This document shows, one piece after another, positions 11,511 through 23,579 of a DNA stretch of 64,000 nucleotides. Source of the DNA: Rotaria sp. Silwood1 (taxonomy: Eukaryota; Rotifera; Eurotatoria; Philodinida; Philodinidae); contig CAJNOP010000010.1 in assembly GCA_905250075.1 (NCBI GenBank), positions 434,001 to 498,000 on the forward strand. Reading direction: 5' to 3'. Position 1 is the stretch's first letter. The number at the start of each line of letters is the position of its first letter. The notes below the pieces were generated by a model. The model was given only the letters and a program-made list of their open reading frames with translations. It had not been told where the DNA came from and made no database searches. Made by a program: the position numbers and the translations under genes.

Positions 11511-14207
11511 ATTCATTGTTTATTATTTTATCAGACATATTCATTTGCTTCAATTTGGCATAGATGATGCCAAAGAAAATATCATGTTTGCTGGGTACTT
11601 TTGAAAGTCAAAACATACTTGTTTTTAATAAGAAACATTCTATAATAAGAACTTTTCTCTCAGAAACACAAGTGTTCTCATTATTGAAAAATGAAGGAAA
11701 GACGATATGTTTATAATTTATCTTTTAACTATTTGTTGTTTTCAATTATATTGATAATTGTTCCAGGCACGATAATGTATCATGTCTACTACAATTATTA
11801 TTTGTAAACATCCGACATAAATAATCTTTATTCATTCATCCCAATAGATATAGTTTACGATACACAAAAAAATTAACCTGATTAAGTTTCAATTGTGCTT
11901 TTAATGTGTTCTTGTTCTCTTTTACTCATATAATAGCACTAAAGTTTGCTTCTAACAAAATTTGACAGTTTCAGTGTTCCGTAAGAAATATTGTATCGTA
12001 TAGGATGTAAGTGAAAAAAAAGAACATAGAAGATTTATGATTATTTGTCATATGGTGAAAAATTGATCCAAATAATAAATTATATAACATAATGTTTTCA
12101 ACAGAAAAAGAAATCAATACTAGAGAAGCGATTCATCATGGACTAGAAATTTTCTGCAATGATGTATTTCTATTCGTGGAAGTTGTCCATGTGGTATTGT
12201 TATATTCTTTTGTTTATAAGAATAGCTGAGATCAAAACATTACAAGATGAAAAGATATTCTCCAGTAAATATATCTTTTTTTTTTAGCTGGTCTTTTGAT
12301 GAGGTAATTATTTCTATAATAAGCAACACAAACAGTAAGTATTTATTGTAAATAAGTCAGATGTTCGGTTACAGACATATAGTATGTGCACAATTGTGGC
12401 AATCATGTGATTGCAGAAAAATGACGCAAATTAGAGATGGGGTATTTCCCGTTATTTTTTGGTATATAATATTAGTTGAAAAAAATAATTTATTCTCAAG
12501 GAAATCAATCAGTTTCATATAAAAGTGAAAATATTCTAACCTTTATTTGAAGTCATTTATACTTTTTCTTGATCTGAAAAAAGAACATCCATTCAAAATC
12601 TGACATCATGCTATTATCACAGCTGGAAGTCTTTATCAGATATTCTTCGTGCCTGATAGAATGTAGGAAAATATTATAGCTCATGATTAATGTTGTAAAT
12701 AATATATTACTAATATATATATATATATGCAATGTCATATAGAATTCCTGATGTGAATCAGTGATCTTCTTTATAATCTTGATTATTCTAAATATAGCAT
12801 CGAATATATCATTAATAAAAGAAAGTTCAACAGACTTATACTTTTATTAATAAGAAGCAAATATAGAAGTTATTGAATACTTGTTGTTTTCAAAAAGGAA
12901 TTACTCAGAAAATTATATAGGATTTTCACACAACAAGGATATATTTATAAAAAAAGAAAGATTCTTGTTTTTCATTTTTGTATCGTGTTACCAGAACAAT
13001 TTGTCGATCATCATCATTCATCTTTGTTTAGCATGACAAGTCAGTGTAATTGTAGTTCACTTTCTTCTTTTTCTTCTATCAGTCTCTTTTTTTCTCTTTC
13101 GTTCCTCTTCTCCTCGTTCGATGGAGTCCTTATAAAGAAAGATAGATATAATTGTTCTATCTAGGACATCTTCCGTATGCATCTACGTCCCGTCTTCAAT
13201 CGCTTACGCTTCCCAAAGAAGAACGAGTCAACATAGTTAGAGAAAGAAAGCATGTACGAGAAAGAAAGAACAGGATTTTTATTCGGAAGCGACAGACAGC
13301 ACGTTTTTCTTATTCTATTCTATTCACGCCGCTATCTATATAGTATAAAAGAGGACATTAAAAAAATGACAGAATTATCTCTCGATCAAATATCTTGTCA
13401 TTATGATCATTGTTAAAAATTTTACTACGTGCTATCGCATACATATATATATATATTCCATGCTATTACTATTCATTATTTTCTATACCAACCAAACGAA
13501 TAAATTTATGTATTGTTCATGACGCAATCAAGCTTTTATTATAGCTAATGTGTACGAGTAACAAATGTTTTAGAAAAATAGAAACAATTTTATGTATGTA
13601 AATGAAACAGAATATTTAAGAAGTATAAAAAAAAATATAAGAATGAAAATAGAATACTATACATGAATGAAAGGTAAGCTGCCTTTTCTAATCTTTCCTC
13701 ATATTATTAATAAAAAATTAAGTAAAGTTAATCCTAGTATTATTTTTCTTGCTTTTAATAATTTGTTTTTATAATCATCATTATCATAATAATAATAAAA
13801 ACAAAAGAATTTAGATCTTAGCAGATTTGTTATTCGATCAAAATGTTTGCCAGTTGTTACAAAATCAATATGACATTGTGTTGACAGCTGAGATTGATTT
13901 TTTTTTTGTTCTTTGTTGTTTCTCAAACCATATACGTCAACAAACTAAAACCATCAAGGGAAATAATTATTTATTGATTGACTTTCTAATATCTTTGATA
14001 ATATCAATATAGGATATTCGGAAATGTCAATTATTATTTGATTCTATATCTAATTGAGTTATTAGTTTTCTTTGTTTCTTTCGAGATATAGTTTTTTTTA
14101 TTCTATTTTCTAGAAATCCGATGATGGTAATGAAGCGTCGAAAGAAATTCTTTCTAAAAAACAACATTCATTCAACATTATTGTCGTTTACAATACGACA
14201 TTACTAA
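11511..14207. other. Intergenic, no supported gene
   Basis: AT-rich, with TA microsatellite tracts (near 12715-12728 and 13443-13456). Short frames on both strands, including 13152-13343, show no domain. The last few hundred bases are the likely promoter and 5' UTR of the fucosyltransferase, but no core element can be assigned with confidence. Confidence 0.45.
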
Positions 14208-15668
14208 ATGTATTTACGTATATCTCGTTTACGTTTCGTACTTGTACGATGTTTTTTTTTATTAATTACATTATTATTTCTATTAGAAATTAAAATATTT
14301 TTTAAACATGATAATACATTGAAGAAAAGTCCGATGGAAATATTATATTGGGAAAAACTATGTAAACAAGATCAATTATTAACAAATGAACAACGAATTG
14401 AACAATTAGAATTAGTTGAAAAACAAAGAAAGAAAAATGAACTTAATTGGACAAATATATTTGATGATATTTATAGAAGAAAAATTGAAAAAATTAATCA
14501 AAGAGACATGAAAAATGTATATAAATATAGAGTAATAGAAAATATACAAAATACTTCACAAGCAACATATGAAATATTCGAAGAAACTCCTGTAAGAATT
14601 TTTTTTTTCTATAAAAATCGAATTATTCTTCTTCTACAGGTTTTTCAACGGCCCAAATTTTGTTCATCAACACATATTTTTCATCCACAATGTCCATATA
14701 AAAATTGTCTATGGAATTGTAAGAAACCTCCAATTAATTATGAAAATATCCGTCGAGCCAATATTTTTCATCATGTTGATATAAAGGTTGAAGACATGCA
14801 TGAAAAACAAAAACATCGTTCTCATAATGATATATGGATATTATGGATAGATGAAGCTAATCGTCAAATAGAACATTTAAATGAATATAAATTTAATTGG
14901 ACATTAAGTTTTCGACAAGATTCCGAAATATCTATTGGTACATACGGATTAATAATTCGTAATGATGATGATGATAATAAAAATATTTATTTCAAATATA
15001 AGTCAGATTTAATACTTTCATCAGATTTTCTTTATATTTTAACAAATCATAGTATTTTAATAACGAATTCTATATTAGAAAATTATATTTTAACTAATTA
15101 TCGTTATCGTTTTAAACATGCTTTATGGTTTGTATCGAATTGTGAACCAAAACAACGTCTTAAATATTATGAACAACTAAAAAATTATTTTCCTATACAT
15201 GCCTATGGTGCATGTATAAATAATGAAAAAAATATATGTAATAAAAATGATCAATGTGAAGTCGAACAATTTCGTTTAGCACTTTTTTATTTAGCATTTG
15301 AATCTCAAAGCTGTACAGATTATATTACAGAAAAATTTTGGCGTGCACTACATTATGGAATGATTCCGATTGTATTTGGACCACGAAAACAATCATATTT
15401 AGATTTAGGTATACCGGAATCAGCTTTTATACATGTTGAAGATTTTAAATCGGCTAAACAATTAGGTAAATATTTACATAGGATTGCAAATGATTATTTT
15501 CTTTATCGAAATTATTTTCAATGGATAAATCAATATCAAATTTTTTATCAAACATATGATCTTGAACCAATACGTATGTGTGAATTATGTATGAGACTTA
15601 ATATGCAAGATAAAAATGAACATCGATTTTATACAAATATTCATCAATGGCATCGAAATGAATGTTAA
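14208..15668 (+). CDS. Alpha-1,3-fucosyltransferase (GT10), Golgi type II membrane protein
   Basis: Transfers fucose from GDP-fucose to N-acetylglucosamine-type acceptors on glycans in the Golgi lumen. Residues ~11-33 are a signal anchor, giving type II topology, followed by a basic, coiled stem. The catalytic part contains FNWTLSFRQDSEI (the family's FNWTxSYRxDSD block) and LAFESQSCTDYITEKFWRAL then YGMIPIVFGP, which match the GDP-fucose-binding GT10 motif. A 48-nt intron (14592-14639, GTAAGA...CTACAG) divides by three and stays open, so an unspliced reading would add 16 hydrophobic residues. Removing it joins EETP to VFQRPKFC. Spliced product 470 residues. AATAAA-like signals follow near 15730. 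The exact acceptor specificity cannot be told from sequence. Confidence 0.9.
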   Translation: MYLRISRLRFVLVRCFFLLITLLFLLEIKIFFKHDNTLKKSPMEILYWEKLCKQDQLLTNEQRIEQLELVEKQRKKNELNWTNIFDDIYRRKIEKINQRDMKNVYKYRVIENIQNTSQATYEIFEETPVRIFFFYKNRIILLLQVFQRPKFCSSTHIFHPQCPYKNCLWNCKKPPINYENIRRANIFHHVDIKVEDMHEKQKHRSHNDIWILWIDEANRQIEHLNEYKFNWTLSFRQDSEISIGTYGLIIRNDDDDNKNIYFKYKSDLILSSDFLYILTNHSILITNSILENYILTNYRYRFKHALWFVSNCEPKQRLKYYEQLKNYFPIHAYGACINNEKNICNKNDQCEVEQFRLALFYLAFESQSCTDYITEKFWRALHYGMIPIVFGPRKQSYLDLGIPESAFIHVEDFKSAKQLGKYLHRIANDYFLYRNYFQWINQYQIFYQTYDLEPIRMCELCMRLNMQDKNEHRFYTNIHQWHRNEC

Positions 15669-16701
15669 AAGAATAACAAAAGACTATATGTTTTTTAGTT
15701 TTTATTATAAATATAAAATGTTTATTCAATAAATAAATGAAAGATGATTTTTTTTTTCTCTTCGAATTAGTTGAGTCTGAATCTTTTGATTTGATTCATG
15801 ACCTTGATGTTACTGTGAAAAAAAATGATTATCTTGAAAGTTTTTATTCACAGCTAAAGAATGATATGACATTCAATATTCTTTTCTTTTTAACACAATC
15901 TATAGACAAATAATGGTAAGATGTAGGTCTTCATTATTTGTTCATATATATAACTGAAGCTTTATTTGGTTACAGAGAATATTACTTTTTTTTCAGGTAA
16001 TTTCATCGAGAGTTTTTACTATTGTTTGTCAATATTTTTAAGAGTAGAACTGTGTCATAAAACTAAGTATATCGAAAGTTCATTCTTGAATTTATAATAA
16101 CCAATAAAATTTCTTATCGTATTACAGTGGCAGTAAGAAGCAAAAATCTTCATAAGTGTAATAGAGTCTATATATATATATATGAAATTCAATAGTTTCA
16201 TTAAATGGTATATATTTTACTTTTGCTTGTTGCCATTGTTTACTTACTCGCTTGCTATGAAAACAAAGCCGAAGACGACTACCTCATCGTCTCACCAAGA
16301 AATAAAGAGTCAATTTACAAAAAAGAAAATCGGCTCTTGTGCAAAGCGTTCTTTGGTTGTCTCTCAAATGTTGATAGTAATGCTTCGGCTGTTACTTCTA
16401 CAGTTGTTGTTATTGTAATACTCTTTCAATTAACAGAAACGAAAGAGTAACGAACGAAGTAGAAACGTTTGAGGGTGTTGAAAAGTAACTTTGTCATCAA
16501 ACCAATCCATAACGACCAGCATCATTGGTAACCAACTTGTAGTTCACATACATGTGTACATGGATGAAAATGCCTTTGTTTCTCATTTTTTCAGTTTTTT
16601 TTTCTCGTTTGCATATTTTGTTCGAACTTTTTCTTTTCATTCTTTATAATAGAATTTCAATTTTTTCTTCACTTTGTCATTTTTTCAATAGACGTACAAA
16701 T

Positions 16702-19021
16702 ATGTCGTCTGTAATCTTTCAACCATTATTACATGATCCACTTGGATGGAAATCATCAACTACAACATATGCTGATACCTTTAAATGGCGAAAATATCGA
16801 TCAACTAGTAAAGATAAAAAGATTTCAGCATATGGTCAACAGTACCAAAGACAACTGCGAAAACAACAAGAACAACAAAAGTTACAACAAACAAATTCAT
16901 GTTTGTCATCAACAACAAATGAAGAACAAATAATTCAACGGGTTATTCCAACGAAAAAAAATGAAGAAAATCGAGAAGTAACACCTATATCTTATCGCTG
17001 TTCATCATCAAAAACAGCACCTGCTATTATTGAAGACCATTCGGTTCCTATTGTTGAAAATAAACAACGATCTGCTTCAACTAATAGGGTCAGTCGATTC
17101 ATTATGTCGATAATATTTAATATAAGGGTATTATGCTTTTTCAGGAAGCCACCTATGGCTCAAGAGCCTCACAGCGTTCGCAAACAGCACTAGCTGCTGC
17201 CGAAGGTAAAGAGGGTTTTTTTAAGTGCTCAACAAAAATTCTATTACAATACATTTTAAAGTCTTGTTTTGTTCTTTTGAGATGTAATCTTAAGTTCACC
17301 TTAAAATGATTTAATTAAAAATAGAAAAATACTAATTTTTAAGCAAGAAAATTTTAATAATTCAAAAAGAAAGAGAAAAAAAAGAAGAAGAATTTCAAGT
17401 ACAACCACTACTTCATTTTTATTTTCTCTCAAAATTTACTTATACTCTTATGTTTCAATCACAACGAAATATTTGTTTACTATCTTATAACTTTAACTAA
17501 ACATTTAGACATGCAGATAAAATTCAAGTTTTGAAGAAAAAAATTATTAATTAAATTAGCCTATGAGAAAGACTTTTAGAATGAATCGGTAGTGTTTCTT
17601 TTTCGCTCTTTGCTTAAAAATAGTAATAATACTGCCAGAGAAACCTTAACAATACTTATGATGCTTGAAAATGATATTTATTTCAACATATGTTTTTGAA
17701 GAAATATGTCGTCCAGCAACATCATTGGAAGCTCGACGATCTCCTAAAGAAGAAAAAGAAAAGGTTATTACTGATCCAAATAATGACAATAGTCGACATT
17801 GGCTTACTTATCCAAATCCGAAAACACCTCAATATTTAATTGATATCAAACAACGTTTGGGACAATTAAAAATTCCTTCAAAACTTGCTCGACCAACATC
17901 AGCAACAAATTTATCTGGTGACCGACAACAAAAAACATGTTTACCAATTCAACGATCAGAAACTTCGATCTCACAACGTCAACAACAAAAATCTGCTGAT
18001 CAACAACATTTTCTTGATTTTAATCTTCCAGAAACACCAAATGAATTACGTGCTGCACGTCATCGTCTTGAAAAACATCGATACAATCCTTCGATTGATA
18101 ATTATCCACCACGTCCACAAACATGTCCAGCGCAGACAAGTGATATTTCAAAACCATTAACATCATCTATTATTGTGGAATCGAAAGATGAACAATTACC
18201 ACCTATTCAAACAACACAAATAACAGATAATGCATGGACTAATGATGAAGAAAATAAAACAGAAGAAAATGAAGCATCATCAATTATGATACAACCAGTT
18301 GATGTAGATGATTTACCAAATGAATATGTTGAAGCACTTGAAACTGCTAATATAGCACAAGAAGAATATTTAAAAAATTTAAAGGCTAATGGTGAAAAAA
18401 AACCTGATAGCTTTGTTTATCGTCTTCCATCAGTGTCATCTGAGAATAAAAATGATTCATTTGTAAGTGAAATCACTTTAACATAATTCATATATTTCAT
18501 CTAAAATAGTTTGCCTATCGTTCTCAACAACAATCAACAACACCAACCAATAATAATTTAATACGAGGCAATGATTTTGGTACTTGGGTTCGAAATGCTA
18601 CGGATAAAGGTAATTAAGATACATTTCGAAAAATAAAATTTCAACAATAAATTATTTCATAGAACGTGAATCCGCAATGAAAATTTTACATGAAGTTTTA
18701 AATCAACCAGTTATGGGTTATGATATTCCAACAAAACAACAAACTCTATTTAAACAAGCACCAACACCTACGCCTGTTCGTTCACTTTCAGCAACAAGAA
18801 AATTAGGTCGTACTCGTACACATCAACGTATTCCATGTGAAATATGTGAAAAACAACTTATTAAACGTCATTTATGGGATTTAAGTCGGTAAGAATTTCT
18901 ATTTATTTAGGTTTTTTTTTTCGTATTAAAAGCCAAATTTTCTCATAGATCAGACACATTGTCTTGTCCTCATCAAACTCAGATGATAAAAGCACCAATA
19001 ATTCAAGTTCGAGCATCATAA
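16702..19021 (+). CDS. Six-exon basic, disordered protein with weak MDM1-like motif
   Basis: Exons 16702-17088, 17145-17205, 17702-18462, 18510-18609, 18663-18888 and 18949-19021 join in frame (1608 nt, 535 residues). The start follows a pyrimidine-rich acceptor (tttttcaatag), so a 5' UTR intron or trans-splice site is likely. The N-terminal part has TTYADTFKWRKY, resembling the EYxxxFxWK repeats of the centriole/microtubule protein MDM1. A Gln/Lys-rich stretch follows, then EATYGSRASQRSQ, then a long Ser/Pro/Thr-rich region with HWLTYPNPKTPQYL and TPNELRAARHRLEKHRY. The C-terminus carries a CEICEKQLIKRH Cys/His cluster that may bind metal. No enzyme domain. MDM1 kinship is a guess from short motifs. 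The exon structure is well supported. Confidence 0.7.
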
Positions 19022-19205
19022 CAAAAGTTTGAATCTACAGTATTTTATTAATAATAAGTCTTTTATTTAATCTAGGTATCGTTTGTCTACAATCGATATA
19101 TAATTCGTGAAAAACCAAAAAAAAACAAAAACAAATATATACATTTTATACTCTTTTTTTTTTTCTTTTTTTTTCGGGGGGAATATAATATCTACGTAAT
19201 TATAA

Positions 19206-20501
19206 TTATTTTTGTAAAAAAAAGAAAGATAACATTGTTAATGACAATATAATATGATGAAATATTTGTATTGATGAAGTTGAGGAATTTCTTATGATTG
19301 GAGCATGATTTGTTGTTGCTATTGTTGTTTGAAAAATATCTCGCAATCGACGACGACCAAGAAGACGACGTCGTAATTGATTACAATTAATTAAGAAACC
19401 ACGTGTATGATTTATTGAAAATCGTCGAATTTTATGTTCATCACTTGTCAAAATATATAAAGTCATATTATTACGTCGACTTTGACCACCAATACGGAAT
19501 TGTGGATTGATATTTATTGTAGAATCTGGTTGAGTAATAATTGTTGTTATTAATGTTGAAGTAAATGAAGAAGTAATAGTTGTTGCTCTCGTTGTAGTTG
19601 CTGTAAAAGTTGTAGATGTAGTAGACATAGTAGTTGGCATTGTTGCTTCCGCTGTAATGAATAAAGTTGTTAATGGTAATTGTGTTGTTATATCTATTGA
19701 AGTCGATTGAGTACTATAACGAGTACGTCTTGTTCGTTGTTTTATTGTTGATGTATAAGCAATTGCTTCATTTTCTGGTTCACCTGGTTGGAATAGTTTT
19801 GCTACAGCTAATTTATTTTTATATGGACGACGTTTTGATAGAAGAACATGAATATCTTTTGAAAGCTTAAATATGGATGAAGATAAATAATTTGAGAAAT
19901 CAAGAATTTTAGATATTACTAACTTGTCCAAAAGAAAAACCAGTTGTCAATTGATAGTGTGTAAATGGTAATACTTGAAGTTGTTCAGTTGTTTCGGATT
20001 CTGGCATTATCATTGTTGTTATATCATTCTCAAAAGAATCACCTAGATCAAATATACGATGTTTTCTTGTTGTCATAAAAAATGGTATTGTTGTTTTCCA
20101 ATATTTTTGTGAAAATAATCTTGAATATTTCCATTTCCATGCTTTTGTAGTCGATGTTGTTCTTGGCATATGAGGTGATTTCGACGGTTTACAATCCACC
20201 TAGAAAAATTTTTTTGAAATATTTTTATTTAAAATTATATATCAATACTTACTAAACTTGATGTTTCACATTTTCTTAATGTTGCATCAAATTCAGTTCC
20301 AGCTGGACAAACACGTTTTACTGCATGCATATAAACAGTATTAACGTAAATACAATGCCAATAACGTCGACAATCATCAGCATCATATATCGGATGATAT
20401 GAATCATCTTCATAACCTGTACAATCAAATGTATCTTCACCATGAATAATTAAAATAAGAACGAATAAAATTTGTAGAAAAATTACGATTGATACTGGCA
20501 T
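19206..20501 (-). CDS. Secreted or membrane-tethered CBM14 (peritrophin-A) mucin-like protein
   Basis: Three exons, 20501-20253, 20199-19924 and 19865-19206, join in frame (1185 nt, 394 residues). Residues 1-~21 are a signal peptide (VSIVIFLQILFVLILIIHG). A chitin-binding peritrophin-A domain follows, with its Cys pattern in order: FDCTGYEDD, DADDCRRYWHCI, RVCPAGTEFDATLRKCE, and a final DCKP. Tyr/Trp residues suit chitin stacking. The middle is basic. Near residues 220-280 there is a dense Thr/Ser mucin-like stretch, a likely O-glycosylation site. A hydrophobic C-terminus (IILSLTMLSFFFLQK) could be a GPI or membrane anchor. Likely binds chitin at the cell surface, trophi or egg coat (inference). 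Domain identity is firm; anchoring is less so. Confidence 0.85.
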
Positions 20502-20904
20502 TTTATGAACAGAAAAACTAAAACAAATTATATGATTAGTTGCATAAATATAATTGAAGCTACATCAATTGAACATACATACATGTATAATAAAGACAAG
20601 AAAAAGAGACATCGATCATCATCATCATCAATAAGTTGACAAACATTTTCTCTCGTTCCCTTCTGTCTGTGTGTACTTACATGCTTAAAGTAAAAAGAGG
20701 GATCAACTCAAGTATCCTAATTTTATGTAATCAATCGCGTTAAATATCTAAAGTTAATGTAAGTAAAGAATAGCTATTAAGCTTTGAAAATGACATCATT
20801 TATTTGAACATAATACTTTCTATTGTTCAAAAATATAAAATAAAACTTTTTTATTTTTTATTTTTTATAGGAAAATAAAAAAGAAAGACATCAATATGCA
20901 TTGA

Positions 20905-23579
20905 TTAAAGAATAATACGTTCAAAATTTCGATAAACTGTTGGAGATATACTGGCAGAAAATTTATCATCGAAATCACGATATAAATCCCATTTTGAAAC
21001 ATCCGGTGGTGTATTTGAATTAAGATGTAACATGATTGTATTAAGTACTGACTTTCGAGCATATTGATGATTGTTATAACTATCATTTTGAGATGATGAT
21101 GATATTTGTGTATATGAATAAGCATTAGATTTTGATAAACGATCATCATCATCACTATCATCATCATCAGCACAATTGATTTCGATTGTTGGAAGTTTTA
21201 TTAATACTTTTTTACGAAGACCTTTTTCATTATTCGTTGGAGCACTTGATACACGTTGAGATTTTGATAATCTGAATAATTAAGAATATTGAAAGGTATG
21301 TTTTTAGTGAATTCTCTGTATGACTGAAATGAACATAAATAGGAATGTTCATTTTTAGTTTTATTATTTTACCAGAAAGAATTTCTATGGACAACTATAT
21401 GCGAATTTTTTCCGTTCAGATTTGACCCTTTAATGAATACGTATCTCCTTATTCTTTTATGCTGTATCTGCAACAAAAAGGTCATTTTGATCGGTTTTTC
21501 TATCTTTGAGAACCAGAAACAGTCAAAAGGAGAGTGTACTGTTAAAGTCTTCTCTACCAAATTCGATTTGGGGCATATACAATAAAAATCACATGAAACT
21601 TTCAGAATATGTTGCGGTTGGAGTCGACAGGTAATCATAAAATTTCCAGCTCTATATCACTACGTTTTCGAGAGATATTTAACCAACAAGAATCAGAAAT
21701 AGCTCATTTGTCAATCCAAAGTCTTTCATGGGCCTTCATTCTATATATTTAATTCTTTTATTTGAAAGAGCAGCACATCAAGATACAGAGTCTGACAGAG
21801 ACTTTTTTTTAAAACTCTCACTTTTTAAGGAAAGAACAGTTCACTGTTGTAAAAAATAGTGCTCGATTTATTAAAATTATTCTTTTATATAATATTCAAC
21901 AAAACTTAATCCAAAACGCAGATTCTCTCATCCCATATTTAACAAGCAACTGATAACAGAAATTATCAAAAATTTATGCAAAAAAAAAAATAAGATGTCG
22001 AATAAGAACTTATGTCATCTATGAAAGTTCAAGCTTCAAGCTATCCAATCATGGATTCATCTTAATTTCGATAGTTTTTCACAAAAATTGACTTTTTTCT
22101 AAAAGATAATTATTGGAGTTTATGATAGAAAGTTGCTTTGTTTTTGCCCTAACAATATTAGTCATTCTTAGGATTTATTTGTTGAGAGTCTTTCTCGTAT
22201 TCTCCATATTTATTTTGTTATCAGATCACTAACAAAAACATTCATTCTACTAACCTATAGTTATCTCCAAATTGATATACGAGAGAACCCATTAGAAGTT
22301 TAATCTCGGCCCGATCTCATATTTTGCTCATAGGTAGAACCTATAGTATCGATAAAAGTCCTGAAATGGTTGGTACCTGGTAAAACTGTCTTCTCCCATT
22401 ATGCTCATTTTTTGTGAACTTCCAGCCTCTGTTAGTATGTCACGAGAAAAATTGCAACAAGGACTTTTGGTCTGAAAATCTCTTCGACAGTAGCTATCAT
22501 GGTCTTTATGATTACTTGCAACATTCATCTAAAACGGATGATGTCTTCTTAAGATATTAGATATCTTAAAATGGGTCTATGTTTGAAGCTCTTGTGCGAC
22601 ATTGACATATTTTTGGTGAACATGTTATCTCAGAATGGAAACCTTCGTTTGAACTGAAACTCATTGTTGCGATCTTTCTTGTAATATTCTGTAACAGACT
22701 GAAAGCAGAGATGAGCACAGGACAGGACGAGATTTTAATTTTTGTCCTGTCCTGCCGCCCTCCAGGACCGAGATAGCTAGCACGATAGGACAGAAGGGAA
22801 AATCTTGTCCTGTGCTCATCTCTGACTGAAAGTTCGATTTGTGAACACTCAAACGAGAATGATAAGTCGAATGACTTCCTACATTAGTCACAATGGATAC
22901 GAATCTATTTAATTAGTCTCAAAATATATCAAAGACAATTTTAATTAAATAAAGAATCATATTACTTTTTGTGGCTGTAAAGTCCTATTAAAAAACAATA
23001 AAATCTTTTCAATAAATTTTCAAAGTGTTTTCGTTAGGAAAAATGTTATCGTAAAATTGTTCATAACATATTATCAATAATTTCTTTTCATCATAAATCC
23101 AAACGATTTTTGTTTTTGTATTTTTTATTTTTTTGTATAAAAATTACTTACGATGATGGTTGTTTAGTTTTTAAAATAGATTTTGGTGCGAATTCTGTTG
23201 ATATGATTGTATTTGTTGTTGAAATACTCGTTGATGTAATAGTAACCGAAACAGTAGCATGATTACGCCGATTAGCAATTGATAAAACACTAGTCGGTTT
23301 TTTTCCATAGTTATCATTTTGTAATCGCATTTTCATAGTTTGTCCTATATGATTCATATATTCTTTATGTAATAGTTTATGATTGAATTGAGTTTTTACT
23401 CGATTTTTTTTGGAATATTTAATATAATGTTCTTGACGATATCGATTTTCTGTCAATAATTGTCGTAATTTATGTTGATAGAATTTAAAATAAGATTTTT
23501 TGTATGTTGATTGTGTTTCTTCCAATGGGAATGAACATCTGTGATTATTACTACGTTCAATAATTAATGTTGTTGTCAT
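20905..23579 (-). CDS. Unrecognised basic protein, two exons with a 1.9 kb intron
   Basis: Exon 1 (23579-23152) and exon 2 (21271-20905) join in phase 2 to give 795 nt, 264 residues. Exon 1 is rich in Lys, Arg, Tyr and Asn (KKSYFKFYQHKLRQLL, KLLHKEYMNHIGQTMKMR) and ends with a Ser/Thr-rich stretch and SILKTKQPSS. That resembles an RVxF-less protein phosphatase 1-binding SILK motif, though a four-residue match proves nothing. Exon 2 has an acidic DDDDSDDDD run and ends in PTVYRNFERIIL. No known domain recognised. The intron carries a foldback repeat with a nested MITE, so transcript processing should be checked. Coding-like base use and clean splice sites support a real gene. Confidence 0.65.
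22280..22905. repeat. Foldback-family element, copy A, within the intron of the two-exon gene
   Basis: Colinear similarity to 35495-36030: taggt...tatagtatcgataaaa here against tagggttcatagtatagataaaa there, then a shared ctgaaa...cagt.gct.tc.tggtc.ttat block, and ggatgatgtcttcttaa against ggatgatttcttcttaa. Its ends are partly inverted. A separate small MITE (22706-22824) has inserted into it. No coding capacity. Confidence 0.7.
22706..22824. mobile_element. 119-bp non-autonomous hAT-like MITE with 8-bp target duplication
   Basis: The element starts cagagatgagcacaggaca and ends with the exact complement tgtcctgtgctcatctctg, a 19-bp perfect terminal inverted repeat with further imperfect pairing inside. 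Both sides carry the same 8 bases, actgaaag (22698-22705 and 22825-22832). The CAG...CTG ends and 8-bp duplication are hallmarks of hAT-superfamily insertions. No transposase is encoded, so mobilisation would depend on one elsewhere. The perfect TIRs and TSD suggest a recent insertion. Confidence 0.9.

Noticed and set aside
16182..16450. Two overlapping plus-strand frames before the six-exon gene
   Set aside because: Hydrophobic low-complexity translations with no splice link to exon 1; more likely 5' flank.
20865..21173. Minus-strand frame of His/Met/Ile-rich protein
   Set aside because: It is a shifted frame of the second exon of the two-exon gene, whose correct phase is fixed by the splice junction.
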